From Ruminococcoides sp052118065 (GTDB lineage Bacteria; Bacillota; Clostridia; Oscillospirales; Acutalibacteraceae): a stretch of DNA of 21,894 bases. Where the stretch lies: NCBI GenBank assembly GCA_052118065.1, contig JBQKHY010000032.1:1-21894 (forward strand), read 5' to 3'. Under the pieces are notes generated by a model, which saw only the letters and a program-made list of their open reading frames with translations, made no database searches and had not been told where the DNA came from. Below, one piece after another: positions 14,257 to 21,838 of the stretch; within the stretch, counting starts at the first letter, position 1, and each line of letters begins with the position of its first letter. The position numbers and the translations under genes are program-made.

Positions 14257-14756
14257 TGAAAAATATAATTCTATGTGGTTTTATGGGTTGTGGCAAAACA
14301 ACTGTAGGTGAAAACCTAAAGAAAAAGTCAGGAATGAACCTTATTGATACTGACGCATATATTGAAGAAACTGAGGGTATGACAATCTCTAAAATCTTTG
14401 AAAAATACGGCGAAAGCTACTTTAGAGATTTAGAGTACAAGGCTTGTAAGGAACTATCTAAAAAGTCCGGTATTATTATTTCTACAGGTGGTGGAGCATT
14501 AACATTCCAAAGAAATGTTGATGTACTAAAAGAAAACGGTACTATTGTACTGATTGATGTACCACTTGAAGTGCTAAAAGAAAGACTAAAGAACGATACT
14601 ACTCGTCCACTACTTCAGAGACCTGACAAAGATAAGGCTATGAAAGAGCTTTACGAAAAAAGAATGCCTCTATATAAAAATGCAAGTGATATTGTTATTA
14701 ATGGTGACAACAGTCCTTTAAAGGTAGCTTCTGACATACTCAATGCAGTAAAATAA
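14256..14756 (+). CDS. aroK: Shikimate kinase
   Basis: Phosphorylates shikimate at the 3-hydroxyl with ATP. The 166-residue nucleotide kinase has the Walker A motif GFMGCGKTT (residues 8-16), DTD (31-33), R57 in YFRDLE and GGG (78-80) for shikimate binding. The lid arginine follows in TTRPLL. The start codon overlaps the aroE stop (TAATG); the nearest good ribosome binding site, GAGGAG, is 14 bases upstream, so translation probably relies on coupling. A 137-base gap with a new promoter follows. Confidence 0.96.
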   Translation: MKNIILCGFMGCGKTTVGENLKKKSGMNLIDTDAYIEETEGMTISKIFEKYGESYFRDLEYKACKELSKKSGIIISTGGGALTFQRNVDVLKENGTIVLIDVPLEVLKERLKNDTTRPLLQRPDKDKAMKELYEKRMPLYKNASDIVINGDNSPLKVASDILNAVK

Positions 14757-14774
14757 AGGTTTTTTCTATTGATA

Positions 14775-14794
14775 TTATCGCTTTAAAGTGATAA
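14775..14794. other. Near-perfect 20-base palindrome in the aroK-aroF gap
   Basis: TTATCGCTTTAAAGTGATAA reads the same on both strands apart from one mismatched pair (G/T). It lies about 15 bases upstream of the -35 of the aroF promoter and 19 bases after the aroK stop. It has no T run after it, so it is not an ordinary terminator. A binding site for a dimeric regulator is one possibility; a chance AT-rich palindrome is another. Confidence 0.4.
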
Positions 14795-14808
14795 AATATT
14801 ATAACTAC

Positions 14809-14837
14809 TACACAAATCATAAATTTTGTGTTATAAT
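14809..14837 (+). promoter_or_regulatory. Internal promoter upstream of aroF
   Basis: TACACA at 14809-14814, a 17-base spacer and a perfect TATAAT at 14832-14837, with an extended -10 TG at 14829-14830. A seven-base inverted repeat, ACACAAA (14810-14816) and TTTGTGT (14825-14831), lies between the two boxes, a place where a repressor could bind. The predicted start near 14844 leaves about 50 bases of leader. Confidence 0.6.
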
Positions 14838-14893
14838 GTATCTTATATGTATGATATAAATGAGTATAAGGATAGAAAATGAGGAAATAAAAA

Positions 14894-15898
14894 ATGATTA
14901 TAGTTCTTAAAAGAGGATTAGACAAGAAAACTATTGAGGATTTTTCTACTTCTCTAAAAAAGAAATACAATGTTGAAGTAAATCAGTGGCAAGGTGTTAA
15001 CGAAACTGTTTTAGGTCTTATCGGTGACACTACTGCTATTGATATTGGCACAATTAATGCTCAGGATGTTGTTTATTCTGTAAGAAGAGTTCAAGAACCA
15101 TATAAGAAAGCCAACAGAAAATTTCATCTCGATGATACTGTTATTACACTATCTAACGGTACAAAGATTGGTGACGGTAGCCTAACACTAATGGCAGGTC
15201 CTTGCTCTGTAGAATCAGCAGAACAGGTAACAGAAATTGCAAAAGCAGTTAAAGCTTCCGGTGCTAATGTACTTCGTGGTGGTGCTTTTAAGCCAAGAAC
15301 TTCACCTTATTCCTTCCAAGGTCTAAAGGCTGAGGGCCTTGAACTACTACTAAAAGCAAAGGAAGAAACAGGTCTTCCTATTGTTACAGAAATTATGAGT
15401 GAATCTGACATTGACCTATTTAAGGATGTTGACATTATTCAGGTTGGTGCAAGAAATATGCAGAACTTCACTCTACTAAAGAAACTAGGTAAACTTGATA
15501 AACCTATCTTACTAAAGAGAGGACTTTGTGCAACTATTGAAGAATGGCTAATGAGTGCAGAATACATTATGGCTGAGGGTAATGAAAAGGTTATCCTTTG
15601 CGAAAGAGGTATTCGTACATATGAAAAATACACAAGAAACACTCTTGACCTTTCAGCTATTCCTATTGTTAAGAGTTTGAGCCACCTACCTGTTGTTGTT
15701 GACCCAAGTCACGCTACCGGTATGAACTGGCTTGTTGAACCATTAGCAATGGCAGCAGTAGCTTGTGGTGCAGATGGTCTTATTATTGAAGTACACAACG
15801 ACCCACCTCACGCACTATGTGATGGTGCACAGTCACTTACACCTGAAGAATTTGACTCAGTTGTAAAGAAAGTAAACAAAATCAAGTCAGCCCTATAA
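14894..15898 (+). CDS. aroF: 3-deoxy-7-phosphoheptulonate (DAHP) synthase, type I-beta with N-terminal regulatory domain
   Basis: Condenses PEP with erythrose-4-phosphate, the entry step of the shikimate pathway. The 334 residues have an N-terminal ferredoxin-like domain (about 1-70) as in Thermotoga maritima, where it mediates tyrosine/phenylalanine feedback. The TIM barrel follows with GPCSVES (102-108), RGGAFKPRTSPY (128-139), QVGARNMQNF and a late DPSHATG motif. The metal ligands expected in these motifs (Cys, His, Glu, Asp) are present. GAGGAAA lies before the ATG. It is the first gene after the internal promoter and is followed 12 bases later by tyrA. Feedback control is inferred from domain architecture. 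Confidence 0.95.
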   Translation: MIIVLKRGLDKKTIEDFSTSLKKKYNVEVNQWQGVNETVLGLIGDTTAIDIGTINAQDVVYSVRRVQEPYKKANRKFHLDDTVITLSNGTKIGDGSLTLMAGPCSVESAEQVTEIAKAVKASGANVLRGGAFKPRTSPYSFQGLKAEGLELLLKAKEETGLPIVTEIMSESDIDLFKDVDIIQVGARNMQNFTLLKKLGKLDKPILLKRGLCATIEEWLMSAEYIMAEGNEKVILCERGIRTYEKYTRNTLDLSAIPIVKSLSHLPVVVDPSHATGMNWLVEPLAMAAVACGADGLIIEVHNDPPHALCDGAQSLTPEEFDSVVKKVNKIKSAL

Positions 15899-15910
15899 AG
15901 GATGAATAAA

Positions 15911-16741
15911 ATGAAAATAGCAGTTGTTGGTTTAGGTATTATCGGTGGTTCTTATTGTAAGGCCATTAAGAAATACACAGACCACTATGTAATTGGTATA
16001 AACAGAAGTCCACTTCCACTGGAAAAAGCACTAAAGTGTGGAGCTATCGACAAGATTGGTTCTGCCGATGACCTATCCGATATAGATATGGTTATCCTTG
16101 GTGTTTATCCCGGTGCTGCTGTTGACTTTATCAGAAAAAACGGTGACAAAATCAAGAAAGGTGCTATTGTTACAGATACTTCCGGTATTAAGACAGAAAT
16201 CTGTGATGATTTAACTGCACTTAGCAAAGAGTTTGGCTTTACATTTGTTGGTGTTCATCCAATGGCAGGTAAAGAGAAAAACGGCTTTGATGTATCTGAC
16301 AGTGACCTTTATAAAAACGCCAGTTGCATTATTGTACCTTGTGGTGCGAATGATGAATCAGTAAAGAAAGTTGCTGACTTTAACCTTTCTATCGGTTTTG
16401 GTGGTATCAAAATCACAACACCGGAAGAACATGACAGAATGATTGCTTTTACAAGTCAATTACCTCATGTACTTGCTTGTGCATATGTTCTTTCACCTAA
16501 CTGTATGAACCACAAGGGTTTTTCTGCCGGTAGCTATCGTGATGTATCAAGAGTAGCTAACATTAACGCAGAACTTTGGAGTGAGCTTTTTATGGAAAAC
16601 AAAGCACCACTACTAAAGGAACTTGAAACTTTAATCAAAAACATCAAAGATATAGAAGATGCTATATCAAAGGATGATAAAGAAAAACTTATGTCTTTAC
16701 TACAAAAAGGACATGAAATTAAGGAGGCTTTAGGCGAATGA
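15911..16741 (+). CDS. tyrA: Prephenate dehydrogenase
   Basis: Oxidatively decarboxylates prephenate to 4-hydroxyphenylpyruvate, the tyrosine branch. The 276-residue protein begins with a Rossmann motif GLGIIGGS (residues 7-14) and has the VHPMAGKEKNGF and LPHVLACA signatures. No chorismate mutase domain or C-terminal ACT domain is present, so mutase activity must come from the pheA product. The start at 15911 is preferred to the in-frame ATG at 15902 because AAAGGAT (15898-15904) overlaps the latter and is correctly spaced for the former. It shares ATGA with aroB. Prephenate rather than arogenate as substrate is the default for the family and is not proved here. Confidence 0.93.
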   Translation: MKIAVVGLGIIGGSYCKAIKKYTDHYVIGINRSPLPLEKALKCGAIDKIGSADDLSDIDMVILGVYPGAAVDFIRKNGDKIKKGAIVTDTSGIKTEICDDLTALSKEFGFTFVGVHPMAGKEKNGFDVSDSDLYKNASCIIVPCGANDESVKKVADFNLSIGFGGIKITTPEEHDRMIAFTSQLPHVLACAYVLSPNCMNHKGFSAGSYRDVSRVANINAELWSELFMENKAPLLKELETLIKNIKDIEDAISKDDKEKLMSLLQKGHEIKEALGE

Positions 16742-17799
16742 AAAAGCTTAAAGTAAATACAGGAAGAAAGTATGAGATTATAATTGACAGAGGAATAATC
16801 AACCACTGTGGTGAATATATCAAAAAGGTTTCTTCCCCAACAAGAATTGCTGTTGTAACAGATAGCAATGTTCACGCATTATATAGTCAAAGTGTTATCA
16901 CTTCTTTAAAGCAATCCGGATTTATTGTTTCAGAATTTGTCTTTAAAGCAGGTGAAACATCAAAGAACTTTAGAACTATTGAAGCAATTTACAGTCACTT
17001 AGCTGACAACAATATCACAAGAAAAGATATGATTCTTGCTCTTGGTGGTGGTGTTACAGGAGATATGGCAGGTTTTGCTGCTGCTACTTACCTAAGAGGT
17101 ATTGAGTTTGTACAAGTACCTACTTCTCTACTTGCACAGGTTGATTCATCAGTTGGTGGCAAAACAGGTTATGACATTCCACAGGGTAAAAACCTTGTAG
17201 GTGCTTTCTGGCAACCTAGTGTTGTACTTATTGACCCTGATACACTTTCTACTTTACCTGAAAGATACCTAAATGACGGTATGGCAGAAGTTATCAAGTA
17301 TGGTTGCATCAAGTCTGCCGGTTTATTTAGACTACTAAAAAAAGGCAGAGATGAACTTGATATTGAAAACATTATCCACAGATGTGTTTCTATCAAGAGA
17401 GATGTTGTTCAGAAAGATGAAAAAGAAAGTGGCGAAAGAAAGCTACTTAACTTTGGTCACACTATCGGTCATGCACTTGAGAAAATTTATGAATACAAGA
17501 AACTTTCTCACGGTGAGGCTGTAGCCATTGGTATGGTTATGATGACTAAAGCCAGTGAAAGGGACGGTTATTCTCCTAAGGGTACTGCCAACAAGATTGC
17601 AGAACTTTGCGAGATGTACAACCTACCTACTCATGATGACAGTGAAGTTAGAGATATTGCTTTTGCTGCACAAAGTGACAAGAAAAGTTCTGGTCACAAC
17701 ATTGATGTAGTAATACTAAAGTCTATTGGAGATGCTACAGTATCAACAATGGATTTGAAAGATTTTCAACAATATATTGATGTTCCGGAGGAAGTATAA
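16738..17799 (+). CDS. aroB: 3-dehydroquinate synthase
   Basis: Converts DAHP to 3-dehydroquinate using NAD+ and a divalent metal. The 353 residues match the family length. GGGVTGD (103-109) binds NAD, PTSLLAQVDSSVGGKTG (128-144) lines the active site, E184 in AEVIKYG is a metal ligand, and NFGHTIGHALE supplies a histidine ligand. AAGGAGG (16721-16727) precedes the ATG inside tyrA, with a four-base overlap. It abuts aroA with no gap. Confidence 0.97.
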   Translation: MKKLKVNTGRKYEIIIDRGIINHCGEYIKKVSSPTRIAVVTDSNVHALYSQSVITSLKQSGFIVSEFVFKAGETSKNFRTIEAIYSHLADNNITRKDMILALGGGVTGDMAGFAAATYLRGIEFVQVPTSLLAQVDSSVGGKTGYDIPQGKNLVGAFWQPSVVLIDPDTLSTLPERYLNDGMAEVIKYGCIKSAGLFRLLKKGRDELDIENIIHRCVSIKRDVVQKDEKESGERKLLNFGHTIGHALEKIYEYKKLSHGEAVAIGMVMMTKASERDGYSPKGTANKIAELCEMYNLPTHDDSEVRDIAFAAQSDKKSSGHNIDVVILKSIGDATVSTMDLKDFQQYIDVPEEV

Positions 17800-19074
17800 A
17801 TGACAACTGTACAGATAACACCTGCTAAACTAAAAGGCACTGTTACCATACCTGCATCAAAAAGTGACTGTCACAGAGCTATTATCTGTGCTACACTTTC
17901 TATGGGTAAATGTACAATTTCTCCTATTACACTTTCTCAAGACATTGAGGCAACTATATCTTGTGTCAATGCTCTTGGAGCTAAAACAGAAGTTAAGGGT
18001 GACACGCTGACTATTGACAGCAGTCACCTTTTTTCTAGTGGTAGGGGTACTTTTGATTGTTGTGAAAGTGGTAGCACATTAAGATTTTTTATTCCTGTAG
18101 TCAGTGCTTTAGGAATCAGTGGTCACTTTGTAGGCAAAGGAAGACTGCCTCAAAGACCTATCGGTATTTACCTTGATTTACTTCCTACTCATGGGGTAGA
18201 GTGTGAAACTGAGGGTGGTTTACCTCTTGATACTTGTGGTAAATTACAAAGTGGTACATATTCCCTACCGGGTAATGTATCAAGTCAGTTTGTAACAGGA
18301 CTACTACTTGCTTTACCTTTACTTGACGGTGACAGTAAGATTGTACTTACTTCCCCACTTGAAAGTGTGGGTTATGTAAATATGACAATTGACACCATGA
18401 AACGCTTTGGTGTCACAATTGATGAAACCGAATACGGCTACTTTGTAAAAGGTAATCAGCACTACACACCTCACGACTACACAGTACAAGGTGACTGGAG
18501 TCAGGCAGCATTCTTTATGGTTGCCGGTGCATTTGGTGGTGAAATCACCGTAAAAGGAATTGACCCAAATTCTACACAAGGTGACAGAGAAATTTGTAAT
18601 TTAATTAAGAAATTCGGTGCTGATATTGAGATTGGCACAGACTTTGTAAAAGTTAAAAATAAAGGTGAACTAAGAGGAATTAACATTGATGCAAGTCAAA
18701 TTCCTGACCTTGTACCTGTACTTGCAGTATGTGGCAGTGGTGCTTATGGTGTCACAAAAATCTACAATGCAGAAAGACTGAGAATCAAAGAAAGCGACCG
18801 ACTAAAGACCACTTGTGAGGCTATTAATAACCTAGGTGGTATGGTGGCTGAGGTTGATGATGGACTAATTATTCAAGGTGCAGGTATGCTAAACGGTGGC
18901 AAAGCTGATGGCTGTAACGACCATAGAATTGTTATGGCAAGTGCAGTTGCATCAATTATTTCAAGAAACAAGGTTACTGTTACCGATGCACAAGCTATTA
19001 ACAAAAGTTACCCTAACTTTTTTGAGGACTTTAAGAAACTGGGAGGTAATGTAAATGTCATCAACAATAGGTGA
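17800..19074 (+). CDS. aroA: 3-phosphoshikimate 1-carboxyvinyltransferase (EPSP synthase)
   Basis: Joins PEP to shikimate-3-phosphate, the target of glyphosate. The 424 residues have the PASKS motif with K21, ESGSTLR (89-95), GNVSSQFVTGLLLALPLL, RIKESDRL and NDHRIVMA. The loop that reads NAGTAMRP in the E. coli class I enzyme is ESGSTLRF here, with phenylalanine (F96) where E. coli has P101. GGAGG lies about ten bases before the ATG, which directly follows the aroB stop. The 3' end overlaps aroC by 20 bases. Confidence 0.96.
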   Translation: MTTVQITPAKLKGTVTIPASKSDCHRAIICATLSMGKCTISPITLSQDIEATISCVNALGAKTEVKGDTLTIDSSHLFSSGRGTFDCCESGSTLRFFIPVVSALGISGHFVGKGRLPQRPIGIYLDLLPTHGVECETEGGLPLDTCGKLQSGTYSLPGNVSSQFVTGLLLALPLLDGDSKIVLTSPLESVGYVNMTIDTMKRFGVTIDETEYGYFVKGNQHYTPHDYTVQGDWSQAAFFMVAGAFGGEITVKGIDPNSTQGDREICNLIKKFGADIEIGTDFVKVKNKGELRGINIDASQIPDLVPVLAVCGSGAYGVTKIYNAERLRIKESDRLKTTCEAINNLGGMVAEVDDGLIIQGAGMLNGGKADGCNDHRIVMASAVASIISRNKVTVTDAQAINKSYPNFFEDFKKLGGNVNVINNR

Positions 19075-20131
19075 AAAAATTAAAATTTCAGTATTTGGTG
19101 AAAGTCATGGTAAGGCTATTGGCGTTGTTGTTGATGGTTTACCTACCGGAATGAAAATAGATATGGACAAGGTTCTTCACGAAATGAAGAGAAGAGCTCC
19201 CGGCAATGACAAAACTGCTACTCCAAGAAAAGAGGCTGACCTGCCGGAAATTCTTTCAGGTGTAGTTGATAATGTACTTACAGGTGCACCACTTTGTGCA
19301 ATTATCCACAATAACAACACTAAGAGCAAAGACTACTCAGATATTAAAAGATGCCCTAGACCGGGACATAGCGACTACCCTGCATATGTAAAGTACAATG
19401 GCTTTAATGATATTGCCGGTGGTGGTCACTTTAGTGGCAGAATTACTGCTCCTATAGTTTTTGCCGGTGCAGTATGTAAACAACTACTTGAAGAAAAAGG
19501 CATTAAGGTTACTGCTCATATTAACAGTATCGGCAATGTATATGACGAGGAATTTAATCCTTGCAACATAGATAATGAAACAATAGACAGACTGCTTAAC
19601 AGTTCTTTCCCACTACTTGATGAAAGCAAGGAAGAATCAATGCGTAAGGTGGTAACTGATGCATCAGCCGACAAAGATTCTGTTGGTGGTACTATTGAAT
19701 GTGGTGTTGTCGGTGTTAAAGCCGGTATCGGCGAACCAATGTTTGATGGTATTGAGGGTAGAATTGCCAAAGCAGTATTTGGTATTCCTGCAATGAAGGG
19801 CATTGAATTTGGCAAGGGCTTTGACCTTGCAGAAATGCGTGGCAGTGAAAGCAATGACAATTTCCGTTATGATGAAAATGGAAATGTATATACTAAGACA
19901 AACAATTGTGGTGGTATCCTTGGTGGTATTACAAACGGTATGCCTATTGTATTTAAGGTTGCAGTAAAGCCAACACCATCTATTGCTCAAAAGCAAGAAA
20001 CTATTAATCTTGAAACTAAAGAGAATGATATTCTTGAAATTAAGGGCAGACATGACCCATGTATTGTACTAAGAGCAGTACCGGTTATTGAGGCAATCAC
20101 AGCTATTACAATACTAGATTTACTTTCATAA
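19055..20131 (+). CDS. aroC: Chorismate synthase
   Basis: Eliminates phosphate from EPSP to give chorismate, using reduced FMN. The 358 residues show FGESHGKAIGVV near the N-terminus, RRAPGNDKTATPRKE, RPGHSDYPAYVKY and a C-terminal KPTPSIAQKQ signature. The flavin-binding segment reads GGGHFSGRITA rather than the GGGRSSARETA of E. coli, a variant I associate with clostridia. GGGAGGTA (19041-19048) lies before the ATG inside aroA. No flavin reductase gene is adjacent; a monofunctional enzyme needing reduced flavin supplied by the cell fits an anaerobe. Confidence 0.95.
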   Translation: MSSTIGEKIKISVFGESHGKAIGVVVDGLPTGMKIDMDKVLHEMKRRAPGNDKTATPRKEADLPEILSGVVDNVLTGAPLCAIIHNNNTKSKDYSDIKRCPRPGHSDYPAYVKYNGFNDIAGGGHFSGRITAPIVFAGAVCKQLLEEKGIKVTAHINSIGNVYDEEFNPCNIDNETIDRLLNSSFPLLDESKEESMRKVVTDASADKDSVGGTIECGVVGVKAGIGEPMFDGIEGRIAKAVFGIPAMKGIEFGKGFDLAEMRGSESNDNFRYDENGNVYTKTNNCGGILGGITNGMPIVFKVAVKPTPSIAQKQETINLETKENDILEIKGRHDPCIVLRAVPVIEAITAITILDLLS

Positions 20132-20143
20132 GGTGTGAAGATA

Positions 20144-21280
20144 ATGAGAGATTTAAAAGAAATAAGAGAAGAAATCAACGAAATTGATGAAAAACTTATA
20201 GAACTTTTTAAACGCAGAATGGAATGTGCTAAGGATGTTGGCAACTACAAAAAGGCAAACAACATTCCTATTCTTAACCAAGACAGAGAGAATGAAATTC
20301 TTGATGATGTTCTTGTTCGTGGTGGAGAATACGGCTATGCAGCACAGTTACTGTTTAGCAACATTATGGAGCTTTCAAGAGCATTACAACACAATATTGT
20401 TGGCTCAGGTAAAGAGATGAAAGAACTTATTGAAAATTCTTCGCCTAACATTCCATACAACAAAAATACTAAGGTAGCTTGTCAGGGTATTGCCGGTGCT
20501 AACAACCACGAAGCTACTCTAAAGATTTTCCCTGACTGTGAACCTGAGTTTTGTAAAAGTTTCAAAGATGTATTTATGGCTATTGAAAACGGTGATGCTG
20601 ACTATGGTGTGCTACCTGTAGAAAATTCTACTGCCGGTTCAGTAAGTGATGTTTATGACTTAATTCTAAAGCACAGATTCTATATTATTAAGTCACTAGA
20701 CCTACCAATCCACTACTACCTAGCATCTATTCCACAGGCTAATTTAGAGGATATTGAAGAAGTATGGTCACATCCACAAGCACTTGCACAATGTAGTGAC
20801 AAGCTAACTGCTAACAACTACAAGACTTTACAGTCTGCTAACACAGCTATTGCTGCTAGAGATGTTGCAAACAGTAAGAGAATTAACCTTGCAGCAGTTT
20901 GTAATTATAGTGCAGTTAAGGAATATGGCTTAAAGGTACTTGCAGAAAATTACGAAAACAGAAGTGACAACACAACAAGATTTATTGTTATTTCTAAAAA
21001 GCTATATATTCCTGAAAATGCAGAGAAAATCAGCCTATGCTTTGGTTTGCCTCATGTTACAGGTACACTTTACAGTGTGCTATGTAGATTTAGCTCACTA
21101 GGACTTAACCTAACAAAAATTGAGTCAAGAACAATGGCTAATAAGCCTTTTGAATATCTATTCTATCTTGACTTTACAGGTAATGTTAAGAATGATGAAG
21201 TTACAAAACTTCTATGTGCATTAAGTACAGAGTTACCTGAATTCAGCTTCTTAGGTAACTATGAAGAGGACTTCGCATAA
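20144..21280 (+). CDS. pheA: Bifunctional chorismate mutase / prephenate dehydratase with ACT domain
   Basis: Makes prephenate from chorismate and then phenylpyruvate, the phenylalanine branch; the mutase also feeds tyrA. Domains in order in the 378-residue protein: AroQ-type chorismate mutase (about 1-85), prephenate dehydratase (about 109-285, with LPVENSTAGSV at 157-167 and TRF at 278-280), and an ACT domain (about 295-378, with GTLY and IESR at 326-329) that normally senses phenylalanine. The start at 20144 is preferred to the in-frame GTG at 20135, since AAGGTG (20130-20135) is well spaced for the ATG. In the usual ESRP motif of the ACT domain, P is replaced by T. It is the last gene of the operon. 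Confidence 0.95.
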   Translation: MRDLKEIREEINEIDEKLIELFKRRMECAKDVGNYKKANNIPILNQDRENEILDDVLVRGGEYGYAAQLLFSNIMELSRALQHNIVGSGKEMKELIENSSPNIPYNKNTKVACQGIAGANNHEATLKIFPDCEPEFCKSFKDVFMAIENGDADYGVLPVENSTAGSVSDVYDLILKHRFYIIKSLDLPIHYYLASIPQANLEDIEEVWSHPQALAQCSDKLTANNYKTLQSANTAIAARDVANSKRINLAAVCNYSAVKEYGLKVLAENYENRSDNTTRFIVISKKLYIPENAEKISLCFGLPHVTGTLYSVLCRFSSLGLNLTKIESRTMANKPFEYLFYLDFTGNVKNDEVTKLLCALSTELPEFSFLGNYEEDFA

Positions 21281-21336
21281 TTTATTTTAGCTTATATTCT
21301 AACAATATAAAATTTAAAATGAGTTTCAAAAAAATC

Positions 21337-21366
21337 AACCACTATTGCATAAGCAGTAGTGGTTTT
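21337..21366 (+). terminator. Intrinsic terminator after pheA
   Basis: A 12-base stem (21337-21348 with 21353-21364) containing one G-U pair, a four-base ATAA loop and a TTTTcTT tail. It lies about 55 bases after the pheA stop and ends the aromatic operon. Confidence 0.92.
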
Positions 21367-21533
21367 CTTATGTCCTTTTCTTATAAAATTCACATTTCAA
21401 TTACTTTAAAAATTTGTTTTTTCAATTTTGTCTGTAGGGAAAGGTTAGCTTTATAAATTAGGGTTTGTGGAGTTGTTTATGTAATGTAGGTTAATTAGAT
21501 ATCAACCGATTAATTCATTTAATTTATAGTTTT

Positions 21534-21616
21534 ATCCCTCCTTCAGTCGATTTATAAAAGGTAAATTGCCGTACCGTCAATTTACAATCGACAGCTCCCT
21601 CGTCTGAGGGAGCCAA
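21534..21616 (+). repeat. GGGAG-core palindromic repeat, unit A
   Basis: The unit starts with TATCCCTCCTTCAGTCG and ends with a perfect eight-base hairpin GCTCCCTC (21594-21601) / GAGGGAGC (21606-21613). Its middle is a nested hairpin: GTCGATT (21546-21552) with AATCGAC (21586-21592), and inside it GTAAATTG (21561-21568) with CAATTTAC (21578-21585). From memory this layout matches a dispersed intergenic repeat of gut Ruminococcaceae and relatives; that is recall, not a search. Confidence 0.65.
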
Positions 21617-21622
21617 GCATAA

Positions 21623-21650
21623 TATGTACAAACTTATAAATTTGTACATA
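21623..21650. repeat. TATGTACAAA inverted repeat
   Basis: A perfect ten-base inverted repeat, TATGTACAAA (21623-21632) and TTTGTACATA (21641-21650), with an eight-base loop. Further single copies of the motif lie at 21661-21669 (TTGTACATA) and 21838-21847 (TATGTACAAA). The two plus-orientation copies each follow a GGGAG hairpin by about ten bases, so the motif may be part of the repeat's flank. Confidence 0.6.
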
Positions 21651-21675
21651 ATTAAAGAAATTGTACATACCTTGT

Positions 21676-21730
21676 TGCCTCCCTCGCTGAGGGAGGTGGC
21701 TTTGCGTATGCAAAGACGGAAGGAGTGATT
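21676..21730 (-). repeat. GGGAG-core palindromic repeat, unit B (opposite orientation to A)
   Basis: A perfect hairpin CCTCCCTC (21678-21685) / GAGGGAGG (21689-21696) is followed by TGGC. A second perfect hairpin follows, CTTTGC (21700-21705) / GCAAAG (21710-21715), and then ACGGAAGGAGTGATT. Read on the minus strand this is the same order as unit A: ATC-CTCC start, loop hairpin, GGGAG core. A and B therefore face each other around the TATGTACAAA hairpin. Confidence 0.65.
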
Positions 21731-21756
21731 GGAATTGTAAATTCATTTACAATTCC
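21731..21756. repeat. Perfect 26-base palindromic hairpin
   Basis: GGAATTGTAAAT (21731-21742) and its exact reverse complement (21745-21756) are separated by two bases. It directly abuts unit B. The ATTTACAAT core also occurs inside unit A (21581-21588 region), so the two may share an origin. Confidence 0.6.
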
Positions 21757-21808
21757 ATATTAGTTGAAACTATCAAATAGCCCCACAAACCCAAATTTGG
21801 ATGCTCAC

Positions 21809-21838
21809 TTATCCCTTTACACAAGGGAGACTGGCGAA
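21809..21838 (+). repeat. Partial GGGAG-core repeat, unit C
   Basis: TTATCCCTTTACACAAGGGA includes a hairpin CCCTT / AAGGG with a five-base loop, followed by GACTGGCGAATATGTACAAA. It resembles the core of unit A with its 3' flank but lacks the loop section, and so looks like a decayed or minimal copy. It lies outside the long-range inverted repeat. Confidence 0.5.

Larger units (their letters stand above)
21455..21798. repeat. Long-range inverted repeat bounding the repeat block
   Basis: AAATTAGGGTTTGTGG at 21455-21470 is matched on the other strand by 21783-21798 with 15 of 16 bases identical. The pair encloses about 310 bases that hold repeat units A and B and two further hairpins. They could be terminal inverted repeats of a small non-autonomous element, but no flanking target duplication is evident. 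Confidence 0.45.

Noticed and set aside
14847..14882. An 11-codon leader peptide (two tyrosines) before aroF, suggesting attenuation
   Set aside because: It has no ribosome binding site, starts almost at the predicted transcript start, and no terminator/antiterminator pair is visible after it.
19664..20053. Antisense open frame of 129 codons opposite aroC
   Set aside because: It overlaps a certain gene on the other strand, with no start signals and no recognisable protein features.
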